Part shown: piece after piece, positions 36,338 through 51,300 of the stretch
How positions within the stretch are numbered: the first letter of the stretch is position 1
Layout: each line of letters opens with the position of its first letter
Source of the DNA: Alligator mississippiensis
Taxonomy: Eukaryota > Chordata > Crocodylia > Alligatoridae
Length of the DNA stretch: 64,000 bases
NCBI RefSeq assembly: GCF_030867095.1
Contig: NC_081828.1
Span: forward strand, 3,611,001-3,675,000
Reading direction: 5' to 3'
Position numbers and translations under genes: made by a program
Notes under the pieces: model-generated
Told to the model about the DNA's origin: nothing
The model's database searches: none
What the model saw: only the letters and a program-made list of their open reading frames with translations

Positions 36338-39300
36338 CTGCAGCAGAGACACGAGTGGCATAAGGTTACCCAGGGGCTGGTGAGATATATTCATTACCAT
36401 CTCTTTTCATGCAGGCGCTTCCCTTCTATAGCCCTTTGCCTCATTTTGTAGCCCTCATAGCCGACAGTCCCGGCAGTGGGGGGCATAAGAAATTTAACAC
36501 CCGCTTTCCCTTCTGAACCACTGAGAGAATCATTCTGACAAGGCAGGTCCCCTATCACCGAGGCACGGTTGTCCCCTCCAATGCAAACTGACCTCTTTCA
36601 GCCGCTTGTCCCAAAGGTCCCCATAATGACCCCTGTAATCCTTCAGCTCTTCTTCATCAATGTGGGTGACAGTGGTGACCGGCACGACTCCAGCAGGGAA
36701 GTTTAGGACGTTGTACAGATTGGTGTAGGAAGTGGCAGCTGGAAGAGATGACATGGAGATTAATCATGGATCAGGCTTAGCTCCATTTACTTTAGAGGCA
36801 CTGCCTAGGTTTGCGAACTCTCTGAACAGAGAGGATCCTGCTGGGGACAGATTACAGGGGACCTGTTTAGGCCACCTTGCAAAGAAGGCTTGCATGCCTG
36901 CCAATACCTCTGAGATAACTTCTTGTTAAGAGCAAGACCAGTAGCTTGCAGTTGCAGCAAAGTCAGGTCAGATTGGATATTAGGACAAACTTCTTCATTG
37001 ACAGAACCGGGAGGCAGGGGAATAGAGGCCAAGGTTAGCTGTGGACTCTCCATCACTGGAGGCATTCAAGAAGACGCTGGACAACCACTGGTGGGGGATA
37101 ACCTAGGTGTAGTGATGCCTTTGTTCTGCTATTGGTATTTCCCAGGCTCCTGGGCTTTGCTGGTTGCCCTTTCCCCCTTTTCTGCTGTGTGTCAGGGTGG
37201 TTTTATGCCTTCCTCAGAGGCGTTGGGTGCTGGCTGTAGTCAAGGCTGGGGATTTTGACTGGGCTGTGCCAGTGCTCCTTCTGGGACTTAAAGGTGGAGG
37301 GTCTTGCCTCTCCATTTGGGGTCACACCAATGCCATACTTGGGGTCAGGAAGGAAGTTTAGCCCATGGTCAGACTAGCAGAAGCATGGCCTCTACCTTGG
37401 ATTGATTGAGTGTCTTTTAACAACCTCTTTGGTAGAAGGAGGATGTTGGCTGCCGTGGTCGCCCTGCTTCATCTGCAGCAGGTTTGGGTGTGATGCCTGG
37501 TGTCATGTTAGGGCTGACGGTAGTTTTACAAAGAAGTTAGATGATGGTTTTGTGTGGGATGGTTTGGACAGGGCTGATCCTCAGGCAGGGGGTTGGACTC
37601 AATGGAGGTCCCTTCCAGCCCTACTTTTCTATGTGTTTTTATGCTATCGAGGAATTACCAAAGAGCTTTCCAGGATAGCCAGCGTTAAAAGCCGGGCCCA
37701 GTGCGGGACACAAAATGACATCCAGCTGCAGCTTCCTCCATTTTGCAATGAATTCTTTACGATAAGCCTGGAGGGGAAGGGGAGACAGCATTAGGAACAA
37801 CTCTTGCATGTTAGTTGATGGTAGAGTCAGTCGCTCTGATATCAAAGGAGAAAGGGGGAAAAGAAAACGCGGAATTTTCATACAAATCTAAATATTGGGC
37901 TATTCCCTGGGTCTCTCTAACACCAGCCACAAAGTCCATCCTTGGCTGGAGGATCCTCCTTAACAGCAGTTTAATCAAACGGTGTTTTTTAATTTTAAAA
38001 AATGGTTTAAAAAAAAAATGCTTTTTTTTTGATGGAAAAATGCTTTAAAAAATAATTCCTGAAGAGCTCTGGTTCCTAGTAACACCAAACTTGATAATCA
38101 TTTCAATGAAGATATTGAGAAGAAACAAAACAAGCCTTTGAGTCCTAGTGCACGTTTGATAAAGGTCAAGTTTCAACTTGGAAAAAACTTTGCAGTCCAA
38201 GAGTTTCTCATCTCTGTCCCTGCAGAAGAATCCAGGTAAGAGCTAAGTAGGGTTAAGATAAGGGCTTGTGGATCACCCGTGTACAGCTCTATCAAACAGT
38301 TGCATGGGACCACTTCTGAACTCCAGCTGATTGGAGAAAAAGTGTCCTTTGAAGTAAAGCAATGCGGGACTTATCCTTTATTTAAACTGTCCTCGTTGCA
38401 ATGATTTTGATTTTAGTTTGGTCCACTGGCTTGTCTCTGCCCAACTGCCCTCTACTAGGTGGCCTGTCAGGACCTGCTGAAGCATGACTGTATTTCCAAA
38501 TGTAAGTGGGAGATTAGGAGGAGCTTCCACACAATGAAGGTGGTCAAACATTGGAACAGGCTACCCAGAGAGGTTGTTGAATCTCCATCCTGGGCTGTTT
38601 TTAAGTTCAGGTTGGACAGACACTGGACTGGTCCTGCCTCAAGCAGGGGCTTGGACTAGATGGCCTTGTGATGGTCTTGCCTGCCTGCCTTTTCTATCAT
38701 TGCATGAGCTAATGGCTAATTGGAAAGACAGAGTCAGATTAGTCCAGTCACAAAGAGGACCAACAGGAGGAGCAGAGGGGTGAAAAAAATCCATTACAAG
38801 AGGAGATTAAAAAGCTGAAAGGTAACACAATTGCTCTCCATCAGTACATGATGGTGGTACACACCAGGGAAGGAGTAGAGCTATCTAGGCTCATGGACTA
38901 TGCTGGCAAAAGGACAGATGGGCCGAAGCATTGTATGAATACATTTTAGTTTGGAAATGGCAACGCCTTTCCTAGCCATCAGATGAATGAGATCCTTAGA
39001 CAGCCTTCCCATAGCAATTGTGGGATTGGACGGGAATTCTAACTAGTTTGGGAATTAAGAGTGATCAGGTTATGAATGGGATTTCTTGCTGTGGCGGAGC
39101 ACCTTTGGGGGTGTTCACCACTCGAGGGCTTTCACAGGCTCTGAGCGGAGCCTGCTTTGGTGGAGCAGCAGGGGAAACATCCCCCAGGAACTATTCTAAG
39201 AGCCTGAAGAGTCAACTGGCCAGGCCAGCAGGGCTGGAGGCAGCACACTGCTGCCTGGCACCGAGGAAACAACATCTCCTGGTGGAGCCGCTGCTCCGGT

Positions 39301-42300
39301 AACACTAGGAGGTAAGGGCAAGAGCTCATGGGGATGGTTAGGAGGCTCTTGGTCCTGGGCATGACGTAAAACTTCACCCTGCTGGGGATGGGTGGCCTGG
39401 TGGGGCTGTTCGTGGCAGAACAGTCCCCCAGAAATGCCAGGCCAGTTACCACCTGGTGGAAGGTGAGTAGGGATGCCTAAATCCCAGCCCCTACCTTCAG
39501 GTGGCTCATTTAACATTGGAGGTAGTTGGGGGACCAGGCATGGTGGAGGTCACCTGAGCCCATGTGGGGTGCAAGACCCCAAGGAGTGAGAGTGGTGGGC
39601 CAGATGCACTGAGTGGCACCTGAGCCTGCGGCAGGTGTTTGACCCCAGGCCCCAGAGTAGGGGGCAAATTATGCGCCTCAGTGGAAGTGGAGGTGTAGAG
39701 TGGGGTGCAGTGGGGCAGCTGAGGAACTGCCAGGAGTAAACAACAGAGTGAGTCAGGAGCCCTTAATTCAGGGCAGTTGGGTGAGTGACCCGGTGAGGGG
39801 CTAGAGGCAGAGTCACTCCAGTGTTTTGCGAACCGCCCAGCGCTTGCTCAGATGAGGGTTGTGGGAGAGGCCCAAGAGGCCGTGGGTGTGCTGACTGGGG
39901 AGTGCAGGGAAAGAAGCCCCAGGACCCTCCGGGCAAGGCCAGGGTGAGTGTGGCCCTGGGAGAAGGAGGGGCAGTATAAGAGTCACTGTGTGAGAGGTGG
40001 TGGAGTGAGAGAGGCCTCAGTGAGAGGGAGGAGGTATGAGTGTGGCCCGTAATAGGGCGGAAAGTGAGAGGCCTAACACTGGGATGAGTTGAGCCCGGCC
40101 TCATGCTCTTAGGAACATCTGCGAGGCTTGGGCTGCATACATAGGCCCAGGGGACCAGGGCATACAAAGGGCAGCTTCCCGCCTAATTAAGACCTTAATT
40201 TTTGAACAACAAGGCGTGGCAGACGAGAAAAGCACTGTGGCTAGTCAGGGAGTTGCCACTTTGCCACACTTGCCATAGCAGGGCCTGGACCTTTTATCCT
40301 TGATTCCCAATTTTAAGCAAGGCCAGCAGAATTGGACTTCACTCAAGTGGTGAAAGCCATGTGCTTGAAGGTGTGGGTCCTGGAGCTGATCCTCATTCCC
40401 ACATGCATGTGATTTACCAGTAGGATCCAGTGCCTGAAGCTGTGTACTGCTTCAACAAGAAAAGAAAAGCATACTACAGAGTGTTTTCCTGCCTGGGCAA
40501 AGTCCAAACAGCACATAATCTCTCCCTTTCCTGCAGTGAATTGAAGGCTTGTGCATGCATTAGATCTCTGTAATCTCATGGTTTCCTCTAGAAGGCTTCC
40601 TTTTTAATGTCTACTTTATTTCCACACAACCCGGTGCAGTAGTGAAAAATGCTGCTTAAAAACCTTGATGTGAGATCATACAAAAACTCAGTGAGCACTT
40701 GCCACTTCTAAGTGAGAAAAAGCATATTACCTCCACCGCAGCATGCTGTTTCCACAGATTTTTGGCTGACCTGGAAAATGCAGGGACTTAATTAGCTGAT
40801 GCCATTGCAGCCTAGAAACTAATTAAATGCACATACAAGCTCTATTAAAAAGACTATGATGATTCCAGGCCGAGCGACTAAAGCCATGTTATGGATCAAG
40901 CCTTCCTGCAACCAGTGCAAGCATTTAAAGAGCTTTTTGGTATTTAGTGTACTTAGAAGATATATCCTTGTGTTGTCTAGGTGGTGGACGTGGAAAGTAA
41001 AATTCCTACCGGTTACCCTCAAATTAATTCTTTCAGGTTTAGATTCTATCATATGCAAGCACACACACTGTGTAGGTCTGTGCTGCAGGAGAGATACAGA
41101 GCTGGCTTCAAAGCAAGCTCATGCAGGTGCTGGAAGGAGTCCAAGATAGCCAGACAAAGGTCATAGGGCATTTGTACATGCCACATTTTTTGCCCTTTCT
41201 TGCATCACAACAGTGTGACTGTTTGCACAAGTGGGTTTTCTGGACATGTTAAAAGACTTTCTAGCACATTAAAGTAAAACTCCTTGGACATAGTTTAGTT
41301 TGGTGAATTAAAGCATCACATCCATGGATTCATTGTGTGCAAATACAAAGGCATTCAAAGATGTGTAATGAGCCACTTTGTCCACCAGATGGCAGTGCAA
41401 CTTTTTTGTAGTTCACCCTCTTGAATTGCTCCTGCTTTCTAATTGCTGCTGCATTTTTTTTCTCTTGTGCCACGTGCTGGCTCCCTGCTCCCACAGCTGT
41501 GTGGCAGGACACAGGGTGTGGGACAGTGTGGGACTGTCCTGCTGTCCTGCAGCACTGGCTGGGGACCAGACTTAATTAGTTCAAAAACCTAGTACGTGCA
41601 AACACTGATGCAATGCTCCAAAATAAATAAGTTTAAATTTTATAAACCTATGTAATGTAATGAGGATTAAACCCCATTGCATGTACAGGTGCCCCTGGTG
41701 ACCTGCTTTTACTCTGCTTCTTGGCAGGAGTAATTAGCTGCACGTCTCTCTATGCTGCTTGCCAAGATCATTTCCATTAAGTTAGCAGCTGGTTAAGTAC
41801 TAGCACAGGGCATCTCTACGTTCTGCTGCAACTGGCAGCATACTTACCTTGTGGAAAGTATCCATGTGGATACATACACAGGGTGTGGGAAAACCTACAC
41901 TGCCGTTAATGAAGCCTTTCATCATCCTGATCCTTGTATATCTTTCTCACTCCTGCTATCAGATCCATCTCTCCTGGGCTTTATTCCCACACTCCAGCCT
42001 ACTCAGGAACCTTCAAATCGTTTGGAATGATTAAAAAGAAAAAATAATGCAAAATGAAAGACAGGTAACATTTAGCCCAGAGAGACAGGCTGAAGGTCAG
42101 TTAACCATTATCCGATGCGTTAGATCAATGATTAAAGATCATGTAGCTAAAAATTCTCCTATGCTAGAACACCTCTTGGTCTAACCATCTTTATGGGTCT
42201 TTCCCTCAGTTTTCTGGAGCAGAGATCAGCTAATGTGATTAATAAATGGCTTTGCATGTTATTATTTTAAAATCTCACCTCTTCCTTCATTCCCCGCCCC

Positions 42301-45300
42301 CCTCTCCCCACCCCCTGTGAACTGCTACAGTTTGCAATTATCTTAAAGGAATATTAAAAAGAAAGCTCAAAAAAAGAAGGCACACGAGCACAAGCAAAGA
42401 CTTTGATCACTTGCTGAGTATCTCAATGGCACCATCACTTAAAAAAACTTCCTTATCTATTCTTTTTAAGAGAATGGATTAAAAAAAGTCCATCGTTGAC
42501 ATAGTTTATGCTCCTAAAATATGAAGAATGCCCAACAAGATAAAAAAAGACCTGGTGGGGAATCAGGAAACTCGATTCTATTCTCAATTTTGCTGCTAGG
42601 GGATTCTGCGTCTCTTCCTTCACTTCCTGTTGCCTCAGTTTCTCCATTTGATTTCCTGTATGAAGTACTTTGAAATCAACTGATTAAACACACTCTAGAA
42701 GAGGCAGGTATGCATGCTATAGTGAGATGGGCGCAATGCTTTTGGGATAGGAGTAAGAGAAAAGCAATGGGCATGTCCACACTGCTAGCATGCAGGTTCA
42801 GACATGGGACACCTCCAGGCTTGCTCCCCTGAAGCTCTGCTGAACTTCTAGGGCTAAAGTCAAGCCTGGTTCTCAACTATCTCCTCCCTGTAACATGTCT
42901 GGAAACCACTTAGCTTCAAACGCATTAAGTCAGCCTGCAGCAACCCCACAACTCCACGTTCCTGACTTCCAGCCCTTCTGCGCCCCACTTTCTATCTGTA
43001 TTGCTTGGAATTAGAGCCAAGCATAGGAGAGACGAGCAGTGGGTGAGCTGATTCGTAGAAGGGCGCTACTTGACGAAGTATAGTGGAAGACACAGAGATG
43101 AGGAAGGGCAGCTCAGATAGCTCAGGCTGGGTTAAGGTTGACCCCAAAGGTCAGCCCTAAATAGGGGTGTGAGAATACCTATTTCTATGTAAAATATCTG
43201 GTATGGCTTTTCCATTCAGCCAGAATAAAAGCATGAAGGCAATTTAAAATCCCCCTAATTCAACTGGAAAGACCTTTGCTGATTTCAGGAGAGGTGGGTC
43301 AAGCCTTAATTATAGTGAAGGCCTATATTTCCAGAGCCTGGTCTAAAGCCCACTGACCTTAAGTGGAGTCTTTCAATTAACTTCAATGGCCTTTGAATCT
43401 ACACACTGGAGTGTGAAATATAATACCCTAAGGACTATGTGTGAGTGCTTAAATGTCCTGCTTAGACACCAGCTAAGAAGTGGATGTGAAGCACATGGGA
43501 TACAAATGGAACTCAGGCATCCCACTGTGGTACAGAAGTCCTATCTCTTGCAGAGACCATGGGGAGACACAGAAAGGCGTATCCTGGTATGAACATATCT
43601 GCAGACATTGCTAAGATAATAGCAACCCTAGCCTGGTACAGGAGAGGCTGAACTCAGGGTGCAAACCAGGGAGCATTAAGTCCCGTGAGGTCACATCAGC
43701 ACAGCTACAAATCTGATAACCAAGTTCCTTGAATGCACAGAAGCTGCATCTGGGGGAGCCCGGTCTTCCTGCCCATAGCACATACAGCTCCAAAAGGACC
43801 CTCCCCACATGGAGCAAACTTAAATGCATGCTGCTGACGAGATTTGCACAAAGCCACTTACCCAACGCCACACAGCGCGTTCAGATCTCTGGCGATTCGC
43901 GGGTACTTAGAAGGGAAGACAAAATTTGGGATTAGTCGATAGCAGAACAGTCAAGATCCTGCAAAGTCCTCTAAGCAGGGGTATTCATTCAACAGCATGC
44001 TTGAGTGAAAGAAACCGTAACCTGAATAGGAGAGAAGAACCCTCCAAGGAAACTCAAGGCTGGACGAGGCCCAACGATGCTCATCTCGGGTGGTCCAAGG
44101 ACTGGTCTACTCCATGCCAGTGGCACGTCACAGAGAGGATGGGAGTGCGAATCCCACACCCGCTGGAGTCCAAAGCCAGTCCATAAGGCTGTTCTGGATT
44201 TGTTCCCCTATGTTGAGTCTAAAAGCAAGGGGTTCACACGCAACCTTCAGACTCTGGAGCACCGTAGCAAACCTGGGTTGACTAGGCACGATCAGTCCTG
44301 CCCTCCCTGACAGGACGTGGTATGAGCAAACCTGGGCATGGCGCCACTTCCATTTGTCCATTTGAAGAAGCACTAAGTCAAAGAAAAGTCCCCTCGTACA
44401 CTCTCGTGCTATGCTCTGTACTCTTCCACTGAGCCATCATGAATAGGGCAGCTGCCTGGCAATGGCAGAACAAACTCCTGTGATGCCCAAAGTTTCCACT
44501 CTGCTCATTTATTTGGCTGCATTTCAGGGCCGCTTTCTCCAAGAGAACTAATTAACTCGTCCCCGTGTAGTCCAAGCAGCACTGTTCACGAGGACTGCTG
44601 AAAGACCGTAAACATGTCATCCAGGCCCAGTGAGACCAGATTGGACTGAAGGGAAGCCCTCTATCCCCAAACTGGGACAAAGGGAGCTTGCTTTTCTGGA
44701 TAGGGCCTCAAATATAGAGCGCAAGTTCGCCAGGCTCTTCTCAAGAGAATCACTTTATTGGAAAGCTGAACATAAGTTTAACTAGCATTCAGATCAGGCA
44801 ATGGAAATGCAAACACACACTCACGCCTGGGAGGATGGGTGTAGGCTGGACCCCAGGAACCCTGAGATCTTGTCCTAATAGCTCAGGTCCATGCTTCCCC
44901 ACTGCCCCAGGTTTACGATCATTGGGTGCATTTCCTTGGGGACAAACAGCAGCGGCACAAGATGTGTTGCTGCAGCTTGTTCCCAGGAAATGCCTGTGCA
45001 CTCTCGCCCTGGTGCAAGGTACATTGCCCTGGGTAGGAGGCTGGGTCAGCATCTGGGCAGCCTTACCTGGGTCCTGAGGGCCTCTGGGGGCTGCAGCCAT
45101 GGCAATCCAGCAGCTTGAAGCCTGGTCGGCAGCTGGAGCCTGGCTCCGGTTCCCAGCAGCGCATGCTGCCACCACGTGTGCCACTCTGCTTTTTTAGGGC
45201 TCGGGTTTTTTTGACACCAGGATCTCCCAGTGCCCAAAAAACACCCCCTGTGCTGCTAATTTGCATGTGCAGTGTTGCAGATGGGTCTGCGGTGTTGCAT

Positions 45301-48300
45301 ACCACACATCTACACGTGTCTGGATGCACCCATTCTGTGTAAACCACACAAAGTTATTAGTACTATGCATGTATCTAAACCCGATTGGGTATATGTTAAT
45401 GGAAGGGGTTGATCATGAAGACCACCCCCCTCCCCAGCTAAGCGAAGAATTTATGATAAATACTTAACAACTGTATAACTAGGATGGCCGCAAGTGCCAT
45501 CAGTTGGGTTTCCAGCTCTTGACAATGAGTGCTATTCCTTATGGTTATGCATTTCGATTGCTTGGTTTGCGCGACTGTCGTCAAACCCTTGAGTCAGTGC
45601 TTTCTTGTTCACATCAGCAAAAACATGGAATTAGGGCTTCCAAGCCTGTCTCTATGCAAGGTTACCCAAAGTTTGCTCCAAATGTTATATAATGGAGGAT
45701 GTATACAAGATGGAGGCCTCTAATGTGTTCCTTCCACTGATTAGTGACCAGTCTTACCATCAGCCAGCCTTCAGCTGACTGAAATCACTGCAATCAGCAA
45801 TGCTGATTTCTATGTATCAACTCCATGCCATGCATAGTACCCATTTAAACAAGAGGATTACCCATTTCTCCAACTCTTTCCTGCCACATCTACCCACTTT
45901 CCTGCATGTTTTAAATCCCAGGTCCTATTTATATTTTATTCTGCAGCCATCAGGATGCTTCTCCACCTAGTTAAATAGCTGTCAACAAAGAAAGAAATGC
46001 GACTGTCATCAGGATGAAACGCTATGCCTTTTTGTTAGCCATGGGCATGGACCAAAGTCCTCAAGGCCTTAGGGTGTCTGAGGTCAAGATGTGGTATTGC
46101 ACATTTGCTTTTGATCTTGAGTTGCAAAGAAAAGAAGCCCCTTGTGAAACACTGAGACTTGCTTCTGACTTTTGCGACCCAACGTTGAATGTAGCTCTTG
46201 GTGCTCAGCAAGAGTGAAGCACAGCTCTAGCACTGGTGCCGTGAGGTTTGCAAGCATTGCTCTATCACCCTGGAGTGACTGTGCTGCTTGATGAGAAGCT
46301 GGCTATGCACCTGAAAGCACATGATGTTTTTTCCCTGCAGTGCAGTGCATCAGGCCGCCGTGCCCCAAGTCACAGTTGATCCTGCTCCAAAGATGATGTT
46401 TGCTTATACCCTAATGTCAATACAATGTATTTGCCCACAGAGTCCATGGTTGCCTGATGTTTGTTGCCCAGAGGGGTATGAAAGAGGCACATGATCTGGG
46501 TGAAATTCAGCCTCTGTGCTACTTCAGCAGATTGTGCCCTTTATGCCAACCAGCATAAAGCAGGAGAGCATCACCAAATACAGCATCTTCCTTCTTCATG
46601 GATGACCATGCCTCCCCCCTGCCTGTAACTGTGTGAGCATCGTGAGGAGCACTGGAAGAGGATAAATGTGGAGGGACTTACCACCGGCTTCAGGAGGAGA
46701 GCCCCGATCCTCTTCAGCACAACGGGGAGCCTGTAAGTGTTAACCTGAGACTTCAGGTTTGGATCCACGATATCCCCTTTGCTGGAAGGTCATGAAGAGA
46801 GAAGGTTGTCAGACCAGTCCAACAGCTTCAAACTCACTGCAATCTAGGCTTTTCTCCTGGCCATAATGTTAGCAGCTTTAAATAATAAGAAGACAGCTTC
46901 TGCATACACTGACTTAAGGCAAGCCCTTAAGGCACAGCATAAAGTATTACTCTGGAGTATCTATGGCCTGGGTAATTCTCTCTGCAAAAGGTATAAGGCC
47001 AGGAAGGATTAATTTCCCACATTCATATCAACATTTTTAATGGAATATTGTACTTGTCCATGGACTTTGCTTATGTGGGAATTAGTTTGTGGGCAGCTAA
47101 TCATTTACCTACATGTTCCCAGTTGCTAGAGCTTCTGGGCACCTTTTAATGATTATTGAACACCACTTCCTAATTCCCAGTTATTCCAGCGGTATCTTCC
47201 ACATGTTACAAATGGAGGCACTGAGAGCTTAAGAGACTCATCCAAGGCCACATAAAGAATCCTAGAAAATGAGGGTTGGAAGGGACCTCAGGAGGTCACA
47301 TCTAGTCCATGGACTGCTCCATAGTCCTAGTCTATAGTCCTCTAGTCCATAGTCCTGCTCAAAGCAGGACCATCGCCAACTAGAGATCACCCCAGACAAG
47401 AATTTATGGCAGAACCAGGACCCTAGACATCAATCTCTGCACCTTATTTTGACAATTGTTAGCTAATAGGAAAGCTGAAGCTTACACAACCCAGAAAGAA
47501 ACTCGTGGAGGTTGTACATCTTCGGCAAAGGATTTATCTCTAGTATAGAACATCCTACCAGCCAAGAGCAGAACAGCTTTGGAGATGCACCAGAAGCCAC
47601 TACCCCATGCTCTGGAGGGTATTGTGAGTGCCAGAGAAGTAGAGAAGATGGTCCTTCCATAAAGGAACGATGAGAATCCCAATCGTCTACATGATGCTTT
47701 GATAATACATCATCAGGCATTTTGGAAATGCAAATAGCTACTCGGGCTAGTGCATTCTGGCAGGTATGACAGACAAACAGTCTGGTTAGTCTTAAAAAGT
47801 GGTCCCCAACCTATGGCTTGAGGGCAACATGTTGCCTGTGAGAGCTTCCAACATTGCTCATGACAGCAGGAAATGCTACTTCACATGGATCCATGTTTCT
47901 TCATGTTGACAAAGGATGGCAGAGAATGGGGCTACCTGCTGTACTTTATGCACTATTTACAATGATGGAGGAAACAAAGACTGGGGATCTCGGTCCAACA
48001 GAATAGGAGCTTAGCTTTCATTGAAAAGAGCAACTACAGTAGGAATAGTACAGTCTGTTTGATCTTTAGCTTCACATGGATTGCCCCAAGCATGTCACGT
48101 TTAGGGCAATGAAAATGGTTGGGGAGCTGGGGCACGTGGGTTATGAGGACAGCCTGAGGCAACTGGGATTATTTAGTCTGCAGAAGGGAGGATTGAGGAG
48201 GGATTTAGTATCAGCCTTCAACTCCCTGGAAGGGGGTTGCAAAGAGGATGGAGCTGGACTGGTCTCAGTGGGGGCAGATGACAGGACAAGGAGCAATGGG

Positions 48301-51300
48301 CTCAAGTTGCAGCAAGGGAAGTTGAGGTTGGATATTAGGAAAAATTCTGTCTCCGGGAAGGTAGTAAAGCATTAGAAGAGGCTACCCAAAGAGGTGGTGG
48401 AAGCTCCATCCTAGGAGTTTTTTAAGGTCTGACTTGACAAAGCCTTGGCTGGGATGATCTAGTTGGGGGTGGTCCTGCTTTGAGCAAAGGATTGGAAGAG
48501 ACCTCCTTGAGGTCCCTGCCAACCCTCATTGTCTGTGATTCTGTGATTTTATAGCAAGTACAGAGCAAGAGGTCCCAAACTCAGTTTCTTAGTAGCCCTG
48601 GATCAGCTTCAAGAGGGCTGGACAAACCTGGCAGATACAATTGTTCTCCAGGGTGGACCAAGCCACAGATTGCCTTCAACCTAAGACAACCCTGCCTGTT
48701 GTTTCTACATCCTTATGGGCAAAAATGCATTGGACCCTGCAAAGCATTTCTCTCTCAGTGATCAACCCCCAGCCTGCTGCAAAATGGAAAGGCTTTACTC
48801 ACAGTTTGTCCAACAAGTTTGCAGCTCCATCAGAGAAGAGGCCTTTGGTGAAGAGCTCATCCACCACATAATCGATCCGAGGTGGGGAAAAGGGTACGAG
48901 CTGCACAGAAACCACCATTGTGCAAGGGTTAGCAAAGTGAGGAAAGCCAAGTCCAGTGGAAGTAGAAAACCACTTCTGAGGCATTTCCTAGGTCTTTCCA
49001 AAAACTCAGATGATCTATGGGTGTCCCCATCCAGGCCCCTCCAAATTTGAACATGCACACATCTGCAAAGCCTGTGTTGCAGTGGTTGATTTGGAGAGGA
49101 TAACAACTCCTAACTGCTAATAACTAATGAAACTACTGATTTAGTTCAAATTACAGAGGTACTGCCCCAGGTCCAAGCTCAGATAGTGCATATTGTTACA
49201 CTGGTGATATGAAACCCAACCACGACCTGAGGTTCCTCAGCTTCTTCCTTCCCCAAAGGGAGACAAAGAAATCAGAAATTCTGATAAATATAGGAGAGAA
49301 ACCATGGTCTTCTGCTATTAGGAAGCTGTAATGTAAGGTAGGAAAAGGACTGTGGTCTGATGCTCCCTCAGGTACTGAAAGCAGCTGGGTTGACCCAACC
49401 TGTAAGATTGCACTGGGTGGGAATTGAGACTATCCTAATAAATTCGCTCTCTTTCTTACTATTCACCACAGCTTGGGAAATAAGTCTGGGGCAGCAGAAA
49501 GCTTTGGTCAAGGCCACTGGAGAGTGGACACTGCTGTGGGGAGTGTAGCTTCAAGAAGCCCTGCCCCCATGCTGGTAGTCGGGACACAAAACGTACCGTG
49601 TGCCCTGCCCCCTGGAGAAGCCGTTTGGTTTCCTGGACAGCTCGTTTCATGCTGGGGGAGGGCTGGAAATAGCCATCTCCATCGTAAAACCCAATGCGAA
49701 GAGGTTTTGAACTGGAGTAAACCTGGAAGGACAAGGAGCCTTTGCTTATAAACAGGGGAATTGATGGAGCATGTTAGAATGGAGGTCCACTTAAGACCAG
49801 TATAGCCTGTCTCTGATACTGGTAAACCCCAAACAGCTTAGTATCAGCATATTCTATGGTTGAATGGGGATTTTGCCCAGACAGGCAAGAGTAAAGCATG
49901 TTCTGAGACAGCAGAGCCACAGTGAAGGCACTTCTTCCTTTGCACTATCTGGGGTATGCAAAAGATGAAGATCCACAAAGCCTGTGGGCTGCATCTCGTG
50001 GATGCCCTTTCCATTGTTACCTCCTCGTTGAAGGGGATGGGCGGCACGGTGGGGTCCAGCTGGAACAGGTCCTCGCACAGGAGTGCCCTCATGCACAGAA
50101 CGAGGCTGTCCACGTCCCGCGCCATGGGCCCAATCGTTCCTGTCACTGCAATGGGAAAGGCAAGGATCCCGGTCACTGCTGCTGGGGCAGAAAGTCTCGT
50201 TCTTTCAGACTCCGTTATCTCTCTCCAGGCCCCAGTTATAACAACATGTAATGGGGTTTCTAAGGACTTGGAGGCCAGGCCCTTGATGCATCCCTGCGTC
50301 CTTTGCATTACTCAGCCAGTACGAAAGGGGAAAGGAGTGGTCATAACCTCCATGCTAGTGATACCTCTAGCAGAGAGGGGACCTCAGCAAAGCAAAGGAG
50401 CGTCTAGCTTCCCTACTTCTCAGTCCCTGGAGTGGGAGAGCTCCAGTGCAACCAGTTTCAGCTCTCTCCCTATGAACCAGCTGAATACAACTGAGGATCG
50501 ACCCAAAGTGCTCTAGTCCTTCCCTTGGCGTAGCAGAGAATGACATGGCGTTTAGCCATCCTAGTAAATGGGCAATCCCGGGACTGGTCTGGACACTTTG
50601 TGCTGCCATAGCCTAGCTGCTGTTAAAGCAACCCTCCAAGAAACGAGTATCAATGACCACTTGGAACAGAAACAGCTGGTACAAATTGGCCGCAGCATAA
50701 ACCAAGATCCGGCCCACCATGCCTACCTGTTTTCCAGTGTTTTGAACTGGTATCTAAACATACTGTTGGACCAACCCTTTCAATAGCACCCATACAGCAC
50801 AAGGCTATTCTCCAGGTAACTCAGCATCACAGTGGTTCCTGGCTCTGTTTTCGACTCTGGAGAGACTCACCTGATTTCATGCCCATTATAGGAGAAACAA
50901 GACCACCGTGGCTGAGAAATACATAAAATGGGAGAAATAAGTTAGCAGCAGCTTCTTGTTTGGATAGGAAGGCCCTCTGCCTGTGATCGTCATTGAATCA
51001 TAGAAAGTTAGGATTGGCAGGGACCTCAGGAGTCACATCTAGTCCAATCCCCTGCTCCAAGCAGGACCAGCCCCAACTGCATCATCCCAGCCAAGGCTTT
51101 GTCCAGCCGGGTTTTGAAAACCCCCAAGGATGGAGCTGCCACCACCTCCCTGGGTAACCTGTTCTAGTGCTTCACCACCCTCCTAGTGAGAAAGTTTTTC
51201 CTAAAATCCAACTGAAATTTCCCTTGCTGCAACTTGAGACCATTGCTTCTTGTCCTGTCATCTGCCACCACTGAGAATAGCTCAGCTCCATCCTCTTTCA

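Noticed and set aside
39763..40167. 134-residue minus-strand frame
   Set aside because: It lies wholly inside the solo LTR. The related LTR at 62801-63530 does not keep the same frame.
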